Assembly: GCA_963791325.1 (NCBI GenBank)
Contig: CAWBRU010000002.1
Location: 310,001 to 374,000, forward strand
From: JBEVJK01 sp963791325
Lineage (GTDB): Bacteria; Pseudomonadota; Alphaproteobacteria; Rhizobiales; Rhizobiaceae
Reading direction: 5' to 3'
Length of the DNA: 64,000 nucleotides
Shown here: in pieces, positions 1 through 9,800 of the stretch
How the letters are laid out: every line of letters begins with the position of its first letter
Numbering within the stretch: position 1 is the first letter of the stretch
Position numbers and translations under genes: made by a program
Notes under the pieces: generated by a model
What the model was told of the DNA's origin: nothing
What the model saw: only the letters and a program-made list of their open reading frames with translations
The model's database searches: none

Positions 1-6
1 ACGTAT

Positions 7-28
7 GGCTAAATCAAATGATTTAGTC
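7..28 (-). promoter_or_regulatory. Candidate operator site A (left window edge)
   Basis: A near-perfect inverted repeat: on the minus strand, half-site GACTAAATC, four bases, then half-site GATTTAGCC, followed by ATAC. The same half-sites and spacing recur at 6.05, 10.67, 10.9, 15.0, 16.04 and 17.6 kb. The central 14 bases match site F at 13 of 14 positions. The site lies beyond the terminator of the autotransporter gene, so it probably serves a leftward gene outside the window. The repeat is seen directly; operator function is inference. Confidence 0.5.
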
Positions 29-67
29 GCTGGTTGAATGACCATAGCCGAAGATTCGACCGCTCAT

Positions 68-103
68 AAAAACCCCGGCCGAGGCTGGAGTGCTTCGGCC
101 GGG
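68..103 (-). terminator. Rho-independent terminator of the first autotransporter gene
   Basis: A 12-bp stem (74..85 pairing with 92..103, one G-T wobble) with a 6-base loop. Read on the minus strand it is followed by TTTTT (68..72). It starts 16 bases after the autotransporter stop codon. Confidence 0.85.
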
Positions 104-118
104 CTTGTTGTGGTGGGT

Positions 119-3100
119 TTAGAACTGGACCTTGAGGAAGGCCGAGAAGGTATTGTCGGTGGCTGTCCTGCCGAACTGTCCGGCATAGGCGACACCGATC
201 GCGGCGTTGGTGGTCAGCGCATAGTCGAGGCTGGCTTCGGCGACGAAGGCATCGCGGCTGCCCGCCGCGCCCTCGACGGTGAACGGACTGCCGCCCTGGA
301 AGGCGAGCGCGGCGGTCGGGGCGGCATCGCCATAGGCATGGCGCCAGCCGAGCATGGTGCGGGCGGTGAGCGGCAGGGCGCCGGTGAGCGCGGCTTCGGC
401 GCGCAGGCCGAGCGTGGTGGTGGCGACGTCCTGGCTGGCCGCCAGCGCGGAGAGCGCGGCGAGGCCGCCGTCTTCGCCGAAGCCGTCCTGATGGAGGTGG
501 ACGACGGCCCCGCCGGCGAACGGCTGGAGCCAGGCGTGGCCGAGCGGCAGGCCGCCGAGCGCCGGGGCGGCGAGGTCGAAGCGATAGCCGGCCTCGCCGA
601 ACGCCTGTGCGGTGGTGCCGTGGCCCTCGGAAGCGGCCGCCTCGCCGAAGCCCGGGAAGACGATCCGGCGGTCGAGCCGGGTGGTGTTGCGGCTGTAGGC
701 AGCCCCGGCGGAGAGCTGGACGGGACCATAGGCGGCACTGCCGTAAAGCGCGGCAAAGACGCTGTCGACACGGCCCGAAGAGGCGCGCTCGTCGACGTCG
801 AAATTGTCGTGGAGATAGCCGCCGGCAGCCCCCAGGCGGGCGGTGCCGCCGGGGACGTCGAGGCCGCCGACATCGCCGCCGAAGATCACGCCGGCGGTCT
901 GATGGGAGAGGGCGGCCACCTCGGCGTCACCGCGGTTGGTGCCGGTGTCGCCGATGGCTTGGCTCCAGAAGCCGAGCGTGTCGTCGGGAGCTTCGGCCGC
1001 GGCGCCGAAGCCGTGCCGGCCGGCGAGCGCCATCGTCTGCCCGGCGGCGGGCGCGGCGGCCGGCCGGCTCAGGCGGTCGAGGATGGCGTCGCGGATCAGA
1101 CGCTGGTCGCTCAGGCCGGCGGTGATCGCGCTGGCATGCGCCTCGCCCGAGAGCGCGTTGAAGGCCTGGCGGGCGCCGCCGGCATCCTGGCCGATCACCG
1201 CATCGTAGAGCGGGCTTGCGCTGCCGAGCGCCTGAAGGGCGTCGGCGACGGCCCGCTGGTTGCGGTTGTTGCCGGCGCTGGCGAGCTCGGCGGTCTGGGT
1301 GAAGCCGAGGGTGATGCCGCCGGCGCCATAGGCGAGCGACGGCGTCAGGAAGGCGAGGTTGGAGGTGACGTTGCCGAAGCTGCCGGTGACGCCGCCGCCG
1401 GCGGTCAGGATGGTGGCGTGGGTCGTCGGATTGAACTTGCCGGCGCCGGCGGTGACGGCAAGGGTGCTGCCGCCGAGCGTGATGGTGCCGGTGGCGGCCA
1501 GGCGGTCGCTGCGGCCGTCGGGCAGGACGGTGACGGCCAGGGTCGAGCCGGAGGCGAAGCTGACATCGCCGGCGACCGACAGCGTGGTGATGGGCGTCAC
1601 CAGGCCGGGCGCGACGGTGCCGCCGGCATCGACGGTGAGGTCGCCGACGGTGCCGCCGCCGGCCAGCGTGGCGCCGGACTGGATGGTGAACGGCGAATGG
1701 GCCAGCGAGCCGTCGACCACCAGGGTGCCGGCGCCGACCGTGGTCGGACCGGAGAGCGGGCTGTCGCCGGAGAGCGTCAGCGTGCCGGCGCCCTGCTTGC
1801 TGAGTTCGCCGGTGCCGGAGATGACGCCGGCATAGGTCAGCGCATCGCTGCGCTCGAAGATGAGCGCGGCATCGTCGACGATGTCGCCGGCGAGGCTGCC
1901 CGTGGTGCCGCCGTCGCCGATCTTGAGCGTGCCGCCGCTGATCGTGGTGATGCCGGTGAACGGGCTGTCGCCGGAGAGCGTCAGCGTGCCGGCGCCCTGC
2001 TTGGTGAGTGCGCCGGTGCCGGAGATGACGCCGGCATAGGTGAAGCTGTCGCTGCGGTCGAAGGTGAGCGCGGCGTCGTCGGCGATGTCACCGACGACCG
2101 AGCCGGTGGTGCCGCCGTCGCCGATCTGAAGCGTGCCGCCGGCAATCACGGTGCCGCCGGTATAGGTGTCGGTGCCGGAGAGCACCAGGGTGCCGAGATC
2201 GTCCTTGACCAGCGTGGCGGCGCCGGTGAGGTCGACGGCGATGGTGGCGGTGACGTCGGCGCCGTCCGAGCTGCCGTCGCCGACCCGGATGACCGATTGC
2301 GGGCCGCTCAGGGTGAGCGGGTCGCCGTCGATGCGGTAGCCGTCGACGGTGAACTGCATGCCGGTGACGGCGACGGCGCCGCCGCTGTCGTCGACGGTGA
2401 CCACGCCGGGCGCGGCCTGGAAGATGGCGAAGCTCGGCTCATAGGCCGAATTGACGGCGCCGTTGACGTCGGTCCAATTGTCGTCGGCCAGGGTCCAGGC
2501 GCCATCGCCGCCGTCGACCCTGTCGTTGTCGTGGTTGGCGGGCAGGCCGCCGTCCCAGAAGGTGAGCGTCTCGCCGCCGGCATTGACCAGATTGACCTCG
2601 TCGGCGACCGCCGTCTGCACCAGGAGGCCGGACACCGGGGCGGCGCCGATGGTCATGCCGTTGTCGGCCAAGCTGCCGCTGTAGTCGAACAGCCGGTAGA
2701 CGCCGACGCCGCCGATGCTCTCGACATTGAGCACGCCGTCGAGGGTGAGGTCGCCGGCGACGTCGAAGAGGGCGCCGCCGCCGGGGGCGCTCAGGCCGAC
2801 ATCGACCTGCGCATCCTCGCTGAGGCCGAGAGAGCCGGTGTGCAGGGTCTGCCCTTGGGTGCCCAGGAGATGGCCGCCGTCGTCGATCTCGACGGGGCCG
2901 CCGATGCTGCCCTTGCCGCCGAGTGCGGCACCGCTGTCGACGATGACGGGGCCGATGGCGCCGTCGACCTGCAAGGTGCCGTCGGCGACCTCGGTCAGGC
3001 CGGTATAGGTGCTGGCGCCGGTCACGGTGAAAGTGCCGCTGCCGGCCTTGGTCAGCCCGCCGTCTCCGGAGATGACGCCGGAGAAGGTGGTGCTGGTGTT

Positions 3101-5938
3101 GTCCGAACCGGTGGTGAGATCGCCGCTGGCGATCACCTGACCGGCGCCCGACAGCGAGCCGATCTGCTCGGCGAAGCCGTTGAGGTCGAGCACCGCGCCG
3201 GCCGCGACGGAGAAGGCGCTTCGGCCGGAGAAGACATAGTCGCCGCCGGCCGTGAGCGTTCCAGCCGCCACCGTGGTCGCCCCGGTATAGGTGTCAAGGC
3301 CGGAGAGCCTGAGCGTGCCGGCACCGAGCTTGGTGAGGCCGCCGACCGGCTCGAAGACATACCCGTCGGCGATCGGGCCGGACAGCGTGGCGAGGCCGGT
3401 ATTGATGTTGATTTTGGTCTGGCCGGCGGTCAGCATCGCGTTGGCAAGGCCGCCTGAGCCGGTGAGGTCAAGGGTGCTGCCGCCCAACAGCGACAGCGTG
3501 CCGGTGCCGATGGTGCCGTCACCGGTGACCGCCAGCGTGCCCTCCGTGACCACGGTCTTGCCGGAATAGCTGTTGGCGCCCGACAGTGTGAAGGTGCCGC
3601 TGCCCATCTTGGTCAGGGAGCCGGTGCCGGAGATGATACCGGAGAAGGTCGTGCTGGTGTTGTCCAAGCCGGTCAGAAGGTTGTCGCCGGTGATGACCGA
3701 GCCGGCGCCGGCGAGCGAGCCGATCCATTCGACATAATGGTTGAGGTCGAGCACCGCGCCGGCATCGACCGTATAGGCGCTGGCTCTGGAGAAGACATAG
3801 TCGCCGCCGGCCGTGAGCGTTCCAGCCGCCACCGTGGTCGCCCCGGTATAGGTGTCAAGGCCGGAGAGCCTCAGCGTGCCGCCACCGGTCTTGGTGAGGC
3901 CGCCGACCGGCTCGAAGACATATCCGTCGGCGATCGGGCCGGACAGCGTGGCGAGGCCGGTATCGATGTTGATTTTGGTCTGGCCGGCGGTCAGCATCGC
4001 GTTGGCGAGGCCGGCCGAGCCGGTGAGGTCGAGGGTCGTGCCGCCCAACAGCAACAGCGTGCCGGTGCCGATGGTGCCGTCACCGGTGACCGCCAGCGTC
4101 CCGCCGCCCACTGCCGTGTTGCCGGAATAGCTGTTGGCGCCCGACAGTGTGAAGGTGCCGCTGCCCATCTTGGTCAGCGAGCCGGCGCCGGAGATGACGC
4201 CGGAGAAGGTCGTGCTCGTGTTGTCCAAGCCGGTCAGAAGGTTGCCGCTGTCGTGCACCTGGCCGGCGCCGGCGAGCGAGCCGATCCATTCGATGGAATT
4301 GTTGAGGTCGAGCACCGCGCCGCTACCGACCGTATAGGCGCTGTCTCTCGAGAAGACATAGTCGCCGCCGGCCTGCAGCGTGCCGGCCGCGACATTGGTC
4401 GGCCCGGTATAGGTGCCATTGCCGGAGAGCTTCAGCGTGCCGGCACCCGTCTTGGTGAGGCCGCCGACACCGCTGATCGGACCTGAGAGCGTCGCATTGT
4501 TGGCGCGGGTGTCGATGGTGCTGTCGGCATCGAGCCGGATCGGCAGATCGCTGGTGATCTGCGGTCCGGCGAGCTGTAGCGTGCCGCCCGTGAGCACCGG
4601 CCCCGGCGCGCCGCCGAGGCCGGACGCCATGGTGCAGCGCAGCGCGCCTCCCGTGTGCGCGACAAAGACCAAGCCGCTGGCCAGCATGGCATTGCCGTTA
4701 GAGCAGGCGCCGAGGTTGAATGGCTCGCTGCCGACGGCGATGGCCTTGCCGTTAGTGCCGGTCGTGAGGTCGATAGGCCTCACCGTGTTGCCCGCATAGC
4801 TCACGTAAAGGGTCTTGCCGTCCGGCGCCAGGGCGACGCCCGTCGGCGAAGAGCCGCCGCCAATATCGCCGACGCCGCTCAGAGTTTGAGTATCGAATTT
4901 TCTCACGAGGCCGAGTGCGTTTTGCGCGACGTAGAGGATCTTGCCGTCTTGCGACACCGCCAAGCCGTACGGCTCGCTCTTGTCAAGATAGGTGGATTTC
5001 GTGTCACCGGTCGATATGTCAATGGCATAGATGTAGCTGTCGGTAGAGCTCTGTTGAATGCCCGAAGCGTAGACGGTCTTGCCGTCTGGGGAAATCGCAA
5101 GGCCGAAGACCATATGGTTATCGCCGCCGACGTTGATGGGGGTTCCGGCCTCACCCGCCGCCAGGTCGACTGGGGTGACGATGCCGGTGAGCAAACTGGC
5201 CACATAGGCCGTCTCGCCGTCCGGTGCGATGACTATCCTGCCCGAGCCGTCCATCGGGATAGACTTTCCGAACGTGCGGGCTTGAGTGCCGATCGGCACG
5301 ATTCCGTTGTCAAATCCGACGTAAATGGTGCGGCCGTCGGGGGTAACGGCGATGCTCCTCGGTTTTGGGTCGCCAGGATTTACGGCGGTCCACTGCGTTA
5401 CCACATTCGTGGCGGTATCGATCGCGAAGACCCCGGTATCGCTTGCCACATAGACATGCGCCTGGTCGCTGCTGACCGAAACGGTCGATGGGATCTGACC
5501 GACGGAGTTGATGGTGGCAATCGTGGTATTGCTGGCGCTGTCGATGATTGATACCGAGTTGCCTTCGCTGTTGGGAACATAGATCAGCGTCCCCCGGTCG
5601 GCCGCCTGAGCCGCCGCCGTGCATAGCGCCGCCACACAGGCGACCGTGCTCAAATACCAGGCTTTGCGGCTGGCCCGGCGGCGGGCGCGATACCCCACGG
5701 GCTGTGCAATGGCCGGCAGCCACGGGGCGGCGAGCAGGCTGGCGGCGTTCGCTCGGGACCGGGTACAACCGGAACCGTCGCTCGCGCCGGCGCTCATGGC
5801 GGAGGCTGAATGTGTGTCACCCCGCCGTCCCGGCGCGCGTTCATTGATCAGCGATGCCAAGTCGATTGCCGTGCCTTTGGCTCCTTGCGACCGGCGCCGT
5901 CCTCTGAACGCGCCGGCACCCACTCTCATTTGCCCCAT
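119..5938 (-). CDS. Large autotransporter with YncE-like beta-propeller passenger
   Basis: Predicted type V-secreted surface protein of 1939 residues. After a long basic N-terminal extension (about 90 residues) and a hydrophobic signal ending in AQA, residues of roughly 115-430 form a YVTN/YncE-like beta-propeller (repeats of the type SPDGKTVYAS). Many passenger-associated repeats follow (GxGTLTLSG, TYTGxTTVxxGTL). The last ~280 residues are an autotransporter beta-barrel ending in Phe, as outer-membrane barrels do. The start at 5938 is chosen because AGAGGGG lies 7 bases upstream; a longer frame from 6055 would overlap candidate operator site B. The barrel closely resembles that of 6895..10509 and the propeller that of 13802..14926. 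The passenger contains DNA-level tandem repeats. Ligand or adhesion target is unknown. Confidence 0.85.
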   Translation of the reverse strand: MGQMRVGAGAFRGRRRSQGAKGTAIDLASLINERAPGRRGDTHSASAMSAGASDGSGCTRSRANAASLLAAPWLPAIAQPVGYRARRRASRKAWYLSTVACVAALCTAAAQAADRGTLIYVPNSEGNSVSIIDSASNTTIATINSVGQIPSTVSVSSDQAHVYVASDTGVFAIDTATNVVTQWTAVNPGDPKPRSIAVTPDGRTIYVGFDNGIVPIGTQARTFGKSIPMDGSGRIVIAPDGETAYVASLLTGIVTPVDLAAGEAGTPINVGGDNHMVFGLAISPDGKTVYASGIQQSSTDSYIYAIDISTGDTKSTYLDKSEPYGLAVSQDGKILYVAQNALGLVRKFDTQTLSGVGDIGGGSSPTGVALAPDGKTLYVSYAGNTVRPIDLTTGTNGKAIAVGSEPFNLGACSNGNAMLASGLVFVAHTGGALRCTMASGLGGAPGPVLTGGTLQLAGPQITSDLPIRLDADSTIDTRANNATLSGPISGVGGLTKTGAGTLKLSGNGTYTGPTNVAAGTLQAGGDYVFSRDSAYTVGSGAVLDLNNSIEWIGSLAGAGQVHDSGNLLTGLDNTSTTFSGVISGAGSLTKMGSGTFTLSGANSYSGNTAVGGGTLAVTGDGTIGTGTLLLLGGTTLDLTGSAGLANAMLTAGQTKINIDTGLATLSGPIADGYVFEPVGGLTKTGGGTLRLSGLDTYTGATTVAAGTLTAGGDYVFSRASAYTVDAGAVLDLNHYVEWIGSLAGAGSVITGDNLLTGLDNTSTTFSGIISGTGSLTKMGSGTFTLSGANSYSGKTVVTEGTLAVTGDGTIGTGTLSLLGGSTLDLTGSGGLANAMLTAGQTKININTGLATLSGPIADGYVFEPVGGLTKLGAGTLRLSGLDTYTGATTVAAGTLTAGGDYVFSGRSAFSVAAGAVLDLNGFAEQIGSLSGAGQVIASGDLTTGSDNTSTTFSGVISGDGGLTKAGSGTFTVTGASTYTGLTEVADGTLQVDGAIGPVIVDSGAALGGKGSIGGPVEIDDGGHLLGTQGQTLHTGSLGLSEDAQVDVGLSAPGGGALFDVAGDLTLDGVLNVESIGGVGVYRLFDYSGSLADNGMTIGAAPVSGLLVQTAVADEVNLVNAGGETLTFWDGGLPANHDNDRVDGGDGAWTLADDNWTDVNGAVNSAYEPSFAIFQAAPGVVTVDDSGGAVAVTGMQFTVDGYRIDGDPLTLSGPQSVIRVGDGSSDGADVTATIAVDLTGAATLVKDDLGTLVLSGTDTYTGGTVIAGGTLQIGDGGTTGSVVGDIADDAALTFDRSDSFTYAGVISGTGALTKQGAGTLTLSGDSPFTGITTISGGTLKIGDGGTTGSLAGDIVDDAALIFERSDALTYAGVISGTGELSKQGAGTLTLSGDSPLSGPTTVGAGTLVVDGSLAHSPFTIQSGATLAGGGTVGDLTVDAGGTVAPGLVTPITTLSVAGDVSFASGSTLAVTVLPDGRSDRLAATGTITLGGSTLAVTAGAGKFNPTTHATILTAGGGVTGSFGNVTSNLAFLTPSLAYGAGGITLGFTQTAELASAGNNRNQRAVADALQALGSASPLYDAVIGQDAGGARQAFNALSGEAHASAITAGLSDQRLIRDAILDRLSRPAAAPAAGQTMALAGRHGFGAAAEAPDDTLGFWSQAIGDTGTNRGDAEVAALSHQTAGVIFGGDVGGLDVPGGTARLGAAGGYLHDNFDVDERASSGRVDSVFAALYGSAAYGPVQLSAGAAYSRNTTRLDRRIVFPGFGEAAASEGHGTTAQAFGEAGYRFDLAAPALGGLPLGHAWLQPFAGGAVVHLHQDGFGEDGGLAALSALAASQDVATTTLGLRAEAALTGALPLTARTMLGWRHAYGDAAPTAALAFQGGSPFTVEGAAGSRDAFVAEASLDYALTTNAAIGVAYAGQFGRTATDNTFSAFLKVQF
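1771..2178 (-). repeat. 204-bp tandem repeat in the autotransporter passenger
   Basis: Two neighbouring passenger-repeat modules are nearly the same at DNA level. The string agagcgtcag recurs at 1771 and 1975, a period of 204 bp (68 codons). Each module encodes an IGDGGTTGS turn followed by a TLTLSGDSP strand. Such arrays can expand or contract by slippage or recombination. End points are approximate. Confidence 0.65.
3331..4452 (-). repeat. 561-bp tandem repeat (two near-identical units plus a diverged third)
   Basis: The string tggtgagg recurs at 3331, 3892 and 4453, exactly 561 bp (187 codons) apart. Units 3331..3891 and 3892..4452 both encode modules containing GGDYVFSR, EWIGSLAGAG, LLTGLDNTSTTFSG and IADGYVFEPV. 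A partial, more diverged third unit continues down to about 3040. The low divergence points to recent in-frame duplication within the passenger. Confidence 0.8.
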
Positions 5939-6044
5939 GGATTTGCCCCTCTTCCACCAAACAACTGTTCCGTTGTGCGGCTGTGACTTGACACAGGCAC
6001 CGCCCACGGATGCTCTTCGCCCAAAAACAGTCTTACTGACGAGT

Positions 6045-6079
6045 GATTTCGTCATATGATCAGATCTTACGATCTAGTC
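6045..6079 (-). promoter_or_regulatory. Candidate operator site B upstream of the first autotransporter
   Basis: Three 9-base half-sites in 13-bp phase on the minus strand: GACTAGATC (6071..6079), GATCTGATC (6058..6066) and GACGAAATC (6045..6053). They are separated by 4-base spacers, the second being ATAT. The layout matches sites A, C, D, E and F. It ends about 105 bases before the chosen start codon. Function is inferred from recurrence. Confidence 0.55.
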
Positions 6080-6288
6080 AGATGATCAACGATGGAGCAA
6101 CAAATCACAGCTTGCAATAAATGATGGCTATGATCGCACTGGTTGCGTGCGGCGCGAATCGATCTGTGAATGGATGGAACGCACCCGTTGAGGGGAGAGG
6201 AGCCGTTGGCGCCTGATCCGAAAAAGTGGCTGCCGGCTGTTCAAAAAGGGCGGGCAATCAAAGGATTAAAGTAGACACACGATTCCAG

Positions 6289-6320
6289 GGCCTGTTGAGA
6301 ACCAGAATTCTCAACAGGCC
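6289..6320. other. Perfect 13-bp inverted repeat, possible terminator or element remnant
   Basis: The arm GGCCTGTTGAGAA (6289..6301) pairs perfectly with 6308..6320 across a 6-base loop. It sits 21 bases past the stop of the minus-strand NTF2-like gene, a terminator position, but no T-run follows on either strand. A degraded insertion-sequence end is an alternative. Confidence 0.5.
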
Positions 6321-6341
6321 TTAGCCGTCCCGCCGTGCCCT

Positions 6342-6827
6342 CTATTTGCCAAGCAAGGCGTTCGGCGTGGTTGTGAAAGCGATGAAGCGGATGATCGACC
6401 ACTTGCCGTCGGGCTGACGATGGAAGACATCCATACCCTCCTCGGTCGAAACATCCCTGTCGCTTTTTATCCGGGTGGTCAGCGTCCAGGTTAGGCGGAC
6501 CACCGCCAGATCGCCCGACACGATGATGTCATGAATGTCGGGATCGGCATAGCTGACGTGGAGATCGGACCGCGCCAACAACTTGGCAAGGTTGGCGCAC
6601 ATCGTGTCCCGCGTGCCCCTCGGGACTTCCGGGATCGCATAGACGAGGTCGGAGGCAAAAAGGTCGCAAACACCGTCCGCATTCCGGGCGTTGAAGGCGG
6701 CCGTCCAGTCCTGAAAGCGTTCGATGATGGCCGCCTTATCGGCGGCCGGATCGGCCATAGCCGGGACGGCCGCCGCCGCCAGCGTGCCGGCGACGGCATG
6801 TGCCGCAAACCATCGGTGAGCCATCAA
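6342..6827 (-). CDS. Secreted SnoaL/DUF4440-like (NTF2 fold) protein
   Basis: A 161-residue protein with an N-terminal signal (hydrophobic stretch with VPAMA just before ADPAADKAA). It continues into a SnoaL/DUF4440-type NTF2 fold: helix ERFQDWTAAFNARNADGVCDLF, then strands including DLAVVRLTWTLTTR and a final WSIIRFIAFT strand. Family members are small ligand-binding or enzyme-like pockets, and no specific substrate can be assigned. It lies alone between two autotransporter genes on the same strand, separated from the upstream one by only 67 bp, so it could be partly co-transcribed with it. Predicted periplasmic. Confidence 0.75.
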   Translation of the reverse strand: MMAHRWFAAHAVAGTLAAAAVPAMADPAADKAAIIERFQDWTAAFNARNADGVCDLFASDLVYAIPEVPRGTRDTMCANLAKLLARSDLHVSYADPDIHDIIVSGDLAVVRLTWTLTTRIKSDRDVSTEEGMDVFHRQPDGKWSIIRFIAFTTTPNALLGK

Positions 6828-6894
6828 AATCCTCCCGAAGCAGCAATAGCCGGACGGGAGCGCATGGACAATCTATCGGGAATTCAAGAGCTCC

Positions 6895-9800
6895 CTAGAA
6901 CCCGACGGTGACGGTTGCGGAGATTGCATGGTCGGCCGCGGTTTTGCCGAACTGGCCGGAATAGCTGAGGCCGAGGCTTGACTGGCGGCCGAGCGGCAGA
7001 GCGAGGCCGGCCTCGGCGACCAGTGCGTCGCGATCGACCGGAACGCCGGCGACGGAGAACGGCTGGCCGCCCTGGAAGGCAAGGGCCGCGGTCGGCACGA
7101 TATCGCCATAGGCATGGCGCCAGCCGACGAGGCCACGGATCTCGAGCGGCAGGGGTCCGGCGAGGGTCGCTGCGGCCCTGACGCCCAGCGTGGTGGTGGC
7201 GAGGTCCTGGCTGCCGGCAAGGCCGGTGAGCGCGGCCGGGCCGCCGGCCGCGCCGAAATCGTCCTGGTGCAGGCGGATCAGCGCCGCGCCGAGGATCGGC
7301 TGCCAGAACGCCGCCTCCAGCGCCGCCGGGCCGAGATCACGGCCGGAGAGGTCGAAGCGATATCCCGCCTCGCCAAAGGCCTGCGCCGTCCAGCCATGGC
7401 GGTCGGAGGAGGCGGCCTCGTCGAAGCCCGGAAAGGCGATCCGCCGGTCGATGCCGGTGCTCATCGAGCCGTAGGCGGCCCCGGCGCTGAGCTCGACGGC
7501 GCCGAACGAGGCGCCGCCATAGAGCGCGCCGAACAGCTGATCGAGATGGCCCGACGCGCCGCGCGCGTCGACGGCGAGGCTGTCATGCAAGGCGCCGGCG
7601 GCGGCTCCGAGCCTGAGGCTGCCGCCGGCGAAGGCGATGCCGCCGAGATCGCCGCCGAGGATCAGTCCGCCGCTGTCGCGCGACAGCGTCGCGGCATTGC
7701 CGTCGCCGCGGCTCGTGCCGGCATCGCCGAGCACCCGGGCCCACAGGCCGGCCGCCGCGCCGGAGGGCGGGCCGAATTTTTGGCGGCCGGGCAGATCGGC
7801 GTCATGGCCGGCGGTGAGCGCAAGGCCATCAGTGCCGCCGCCGGCGATGCCGGCGGTGGTGAACTCGCTGCCGGGCCCGGTGAGCGGGGCCGATGCCCGG
7901 CTCAGGCGGTCGAGCACGGCCTCGCGCACCAGGCGGCTGTCCTCGAAGGCGGCCGTCAAGACGCCGGCATGGACCTCGCCCGACAGCGCATCGAAGGCCT
8001 GGCGGGCGCCGCCAAAGCTCTGGCCGACGACGGCGTCATAGAGCGGATTGCCGAGGCCGAGCGCCTGCAGGGCAGAAGCCGTCGCCGCCTGGTTGGCGGT
8101 GGCGGCGGCGGCGGCAAAGTCGGTGGTCTGGGCAAAGCCGAGGACCACACCGCCGGCATCGTAGCTCAGCGTGGGCGTCAGAAAGGCGAAGGCCTGGGAA
8201 AAGTCGGCCGGCGTGGAGAGGCTGGCAAAGCTGCCGGAGAGCCCTCCGGCGGCGGTGAGAAAAGTGTAGCGCGAGGCCGGCGTGTAGGCGCCGGGCGCCG
8301 GCGCCACCACGACAGTGCCGCCGGCCAGCGTGGCGGTGCCGGCGACGGCGAGGCGGTCGCTGCGGCCGTCGGGGGCAATGGCGACCGCGAAGGTCGAGCC
8401 GGCGGCGAAGCGGGCATCGCCGGCGACGCCAAGCGTGGTGAAGCGTGTCGCCAGGCCGGGGGCGACGGTCGCGCCGGCGCCGGCCGAGATCGCGCCGACC
8501 TGGCCGCGGCCGCCGAGCACGGCGCCCGGCATCAGGCTGACGGCCGAGCCGCTGAGCGACCCGTCGACCACCAGCGCACCGGCGGCAACCGTGGTGCCGC
8601 CGGAGAAGGAGCTGTTGTCGCCGGAAAGCGTCAGCGTGCCGGTGCCTTGCTTGGTCAGGCCGCCGGCGCCGGCGATGACCCCGGAGAAGATCCTGCTGGA
8701 GTTGTCGCCGCCTGCCGTCAGCGTCGCAGCGCCCAGCATCACTGCACCGGCGCCGGTGAGCGAGCCGATCGTCTGATTGCGGTTGGCGAGATCGAGCGTG
8801 GCACCGGCAGCAAGCGTGTAGGCGCTCGCCGCGGAAAAGGCATCGGCGGCACCGGCCCGCAAGGTGCCGGCGTTGACCTGCGTAGCACCGCGATAGTTGT
8901 CGATACCGGACACGATCAGAACGCCGGTGCCCTCTTTGGTCAGGCCGCCGGCGCCTGCGATGGCACTCGACAGGGTTGCCGTGTTGGTGCCGGTGTCGAT
9001 GGTGCCGCCGCCCGTGGCGAGCGTGATGGCCCGTCCGGTCGAGAAGCCGGTTAGCAACTGCAGGGTGCCGCCGGCGAAGCTGAGCCCGCCGGTCGAGCGG
9101 CCGAGATTGGCATCGGCCGATACGGCCAGCGTCCCGGCATCGAGGGTGGTGCCGCCGGTATAGGTGTTGGTGCCGGTCAAGGTCAGCGTGCCGGGTCCGG
9201 CCTGGGTGACGGAGCCGCTGCCGGTGATGACGCCGCCATAGGTCATGGCATCGCTGCGGTTGAAGGTGAGCGCGGCATTGTCGACGACCGCACCGGTGAT
9301 GCTGCCGTTGGTACCGCCGTCGCCGATCTGCAGCGTGCCGGCATCGATGGTGGTGCCGCCCGCATAGGTATTCACACCCGTCAAGGCCAGCGTGCCGGGA
9401 CCGGCCTGTATGACCGAACCGGTGCCGGTGATCGCGTTCGACAGGGTGACGGCAATCGCCTGGTCGAAGGTCAGGCTGCCGGTCACACCGATGTCACCGG
9501 TGAGAGACCAGCCTTGCTGCAAGGTCAGAGTGTTGGCGCCGCCGGTGAAGGTGATGGCATTGGCCTGAGTGCCGCCACTGGAGAGGCCGCCGGCGATCGT
9601 GCCGCTGTCGATCACCCTCAGCCCTGCACCCACCACCCCGGCGCCACCGGAACCGCCGGCGCCGTCGTGGCCATTGTCCGAGCCCGCTCCTGTTGCTGTC
9701 GTCCCACCGGAACCTGCCTCCCCACCGGCTCCGCCCTGGATCGTTCCCGTATTGGTCAACTTCGCGCCGGCAGCCGAGGCGCTGAAGCCGGTTCCACCGT

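Larger units (their letters stand above)
5939..6341. other. Intergenic region upstream of the first autotransporter
   Basis: About 400 bp without a supported gene. It holds the presumed 5' leader of the autotransporter mRNA (5939..6044), candidate operator site B (6045..6079) and, near the other end, a 13-bp perfect hairpin (6289..6320) next to the NTF2-like gene. No convincing sigma-70 promoter could be picked by eye. Confidence 0.6.

Noticed and set aside
38..3457. 1139-codon plus-strand open frame
   Set aside because: Exact antisense of the autotransporter passenger and barrel. Its Gly/Ala/Arg/Glu-rich composition follows from high GC and the repeats; no domain or ribosome-binding site.
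1771..4452. Possible CRISPR-like repeats
   Set aside because: The repeats are long, in-frame and coding (passenger modules); no short repeat-spacer pattern exists anywhere in the window.
5939..6055. In-frame N-terminal extension MTKSLVSKTV of the first autotransporter
   Set aside because: Lacks a ribosome-binding site and overlaps candidate operator B, whereas ATG 5938 has AGAGGGG at good spacing.
7114..9054. 646-codon plus-strand open frame
   Set aside because: Antisense to the second autotransporter, whose signal peptide, passenger repeats and barrel are unmistakable.
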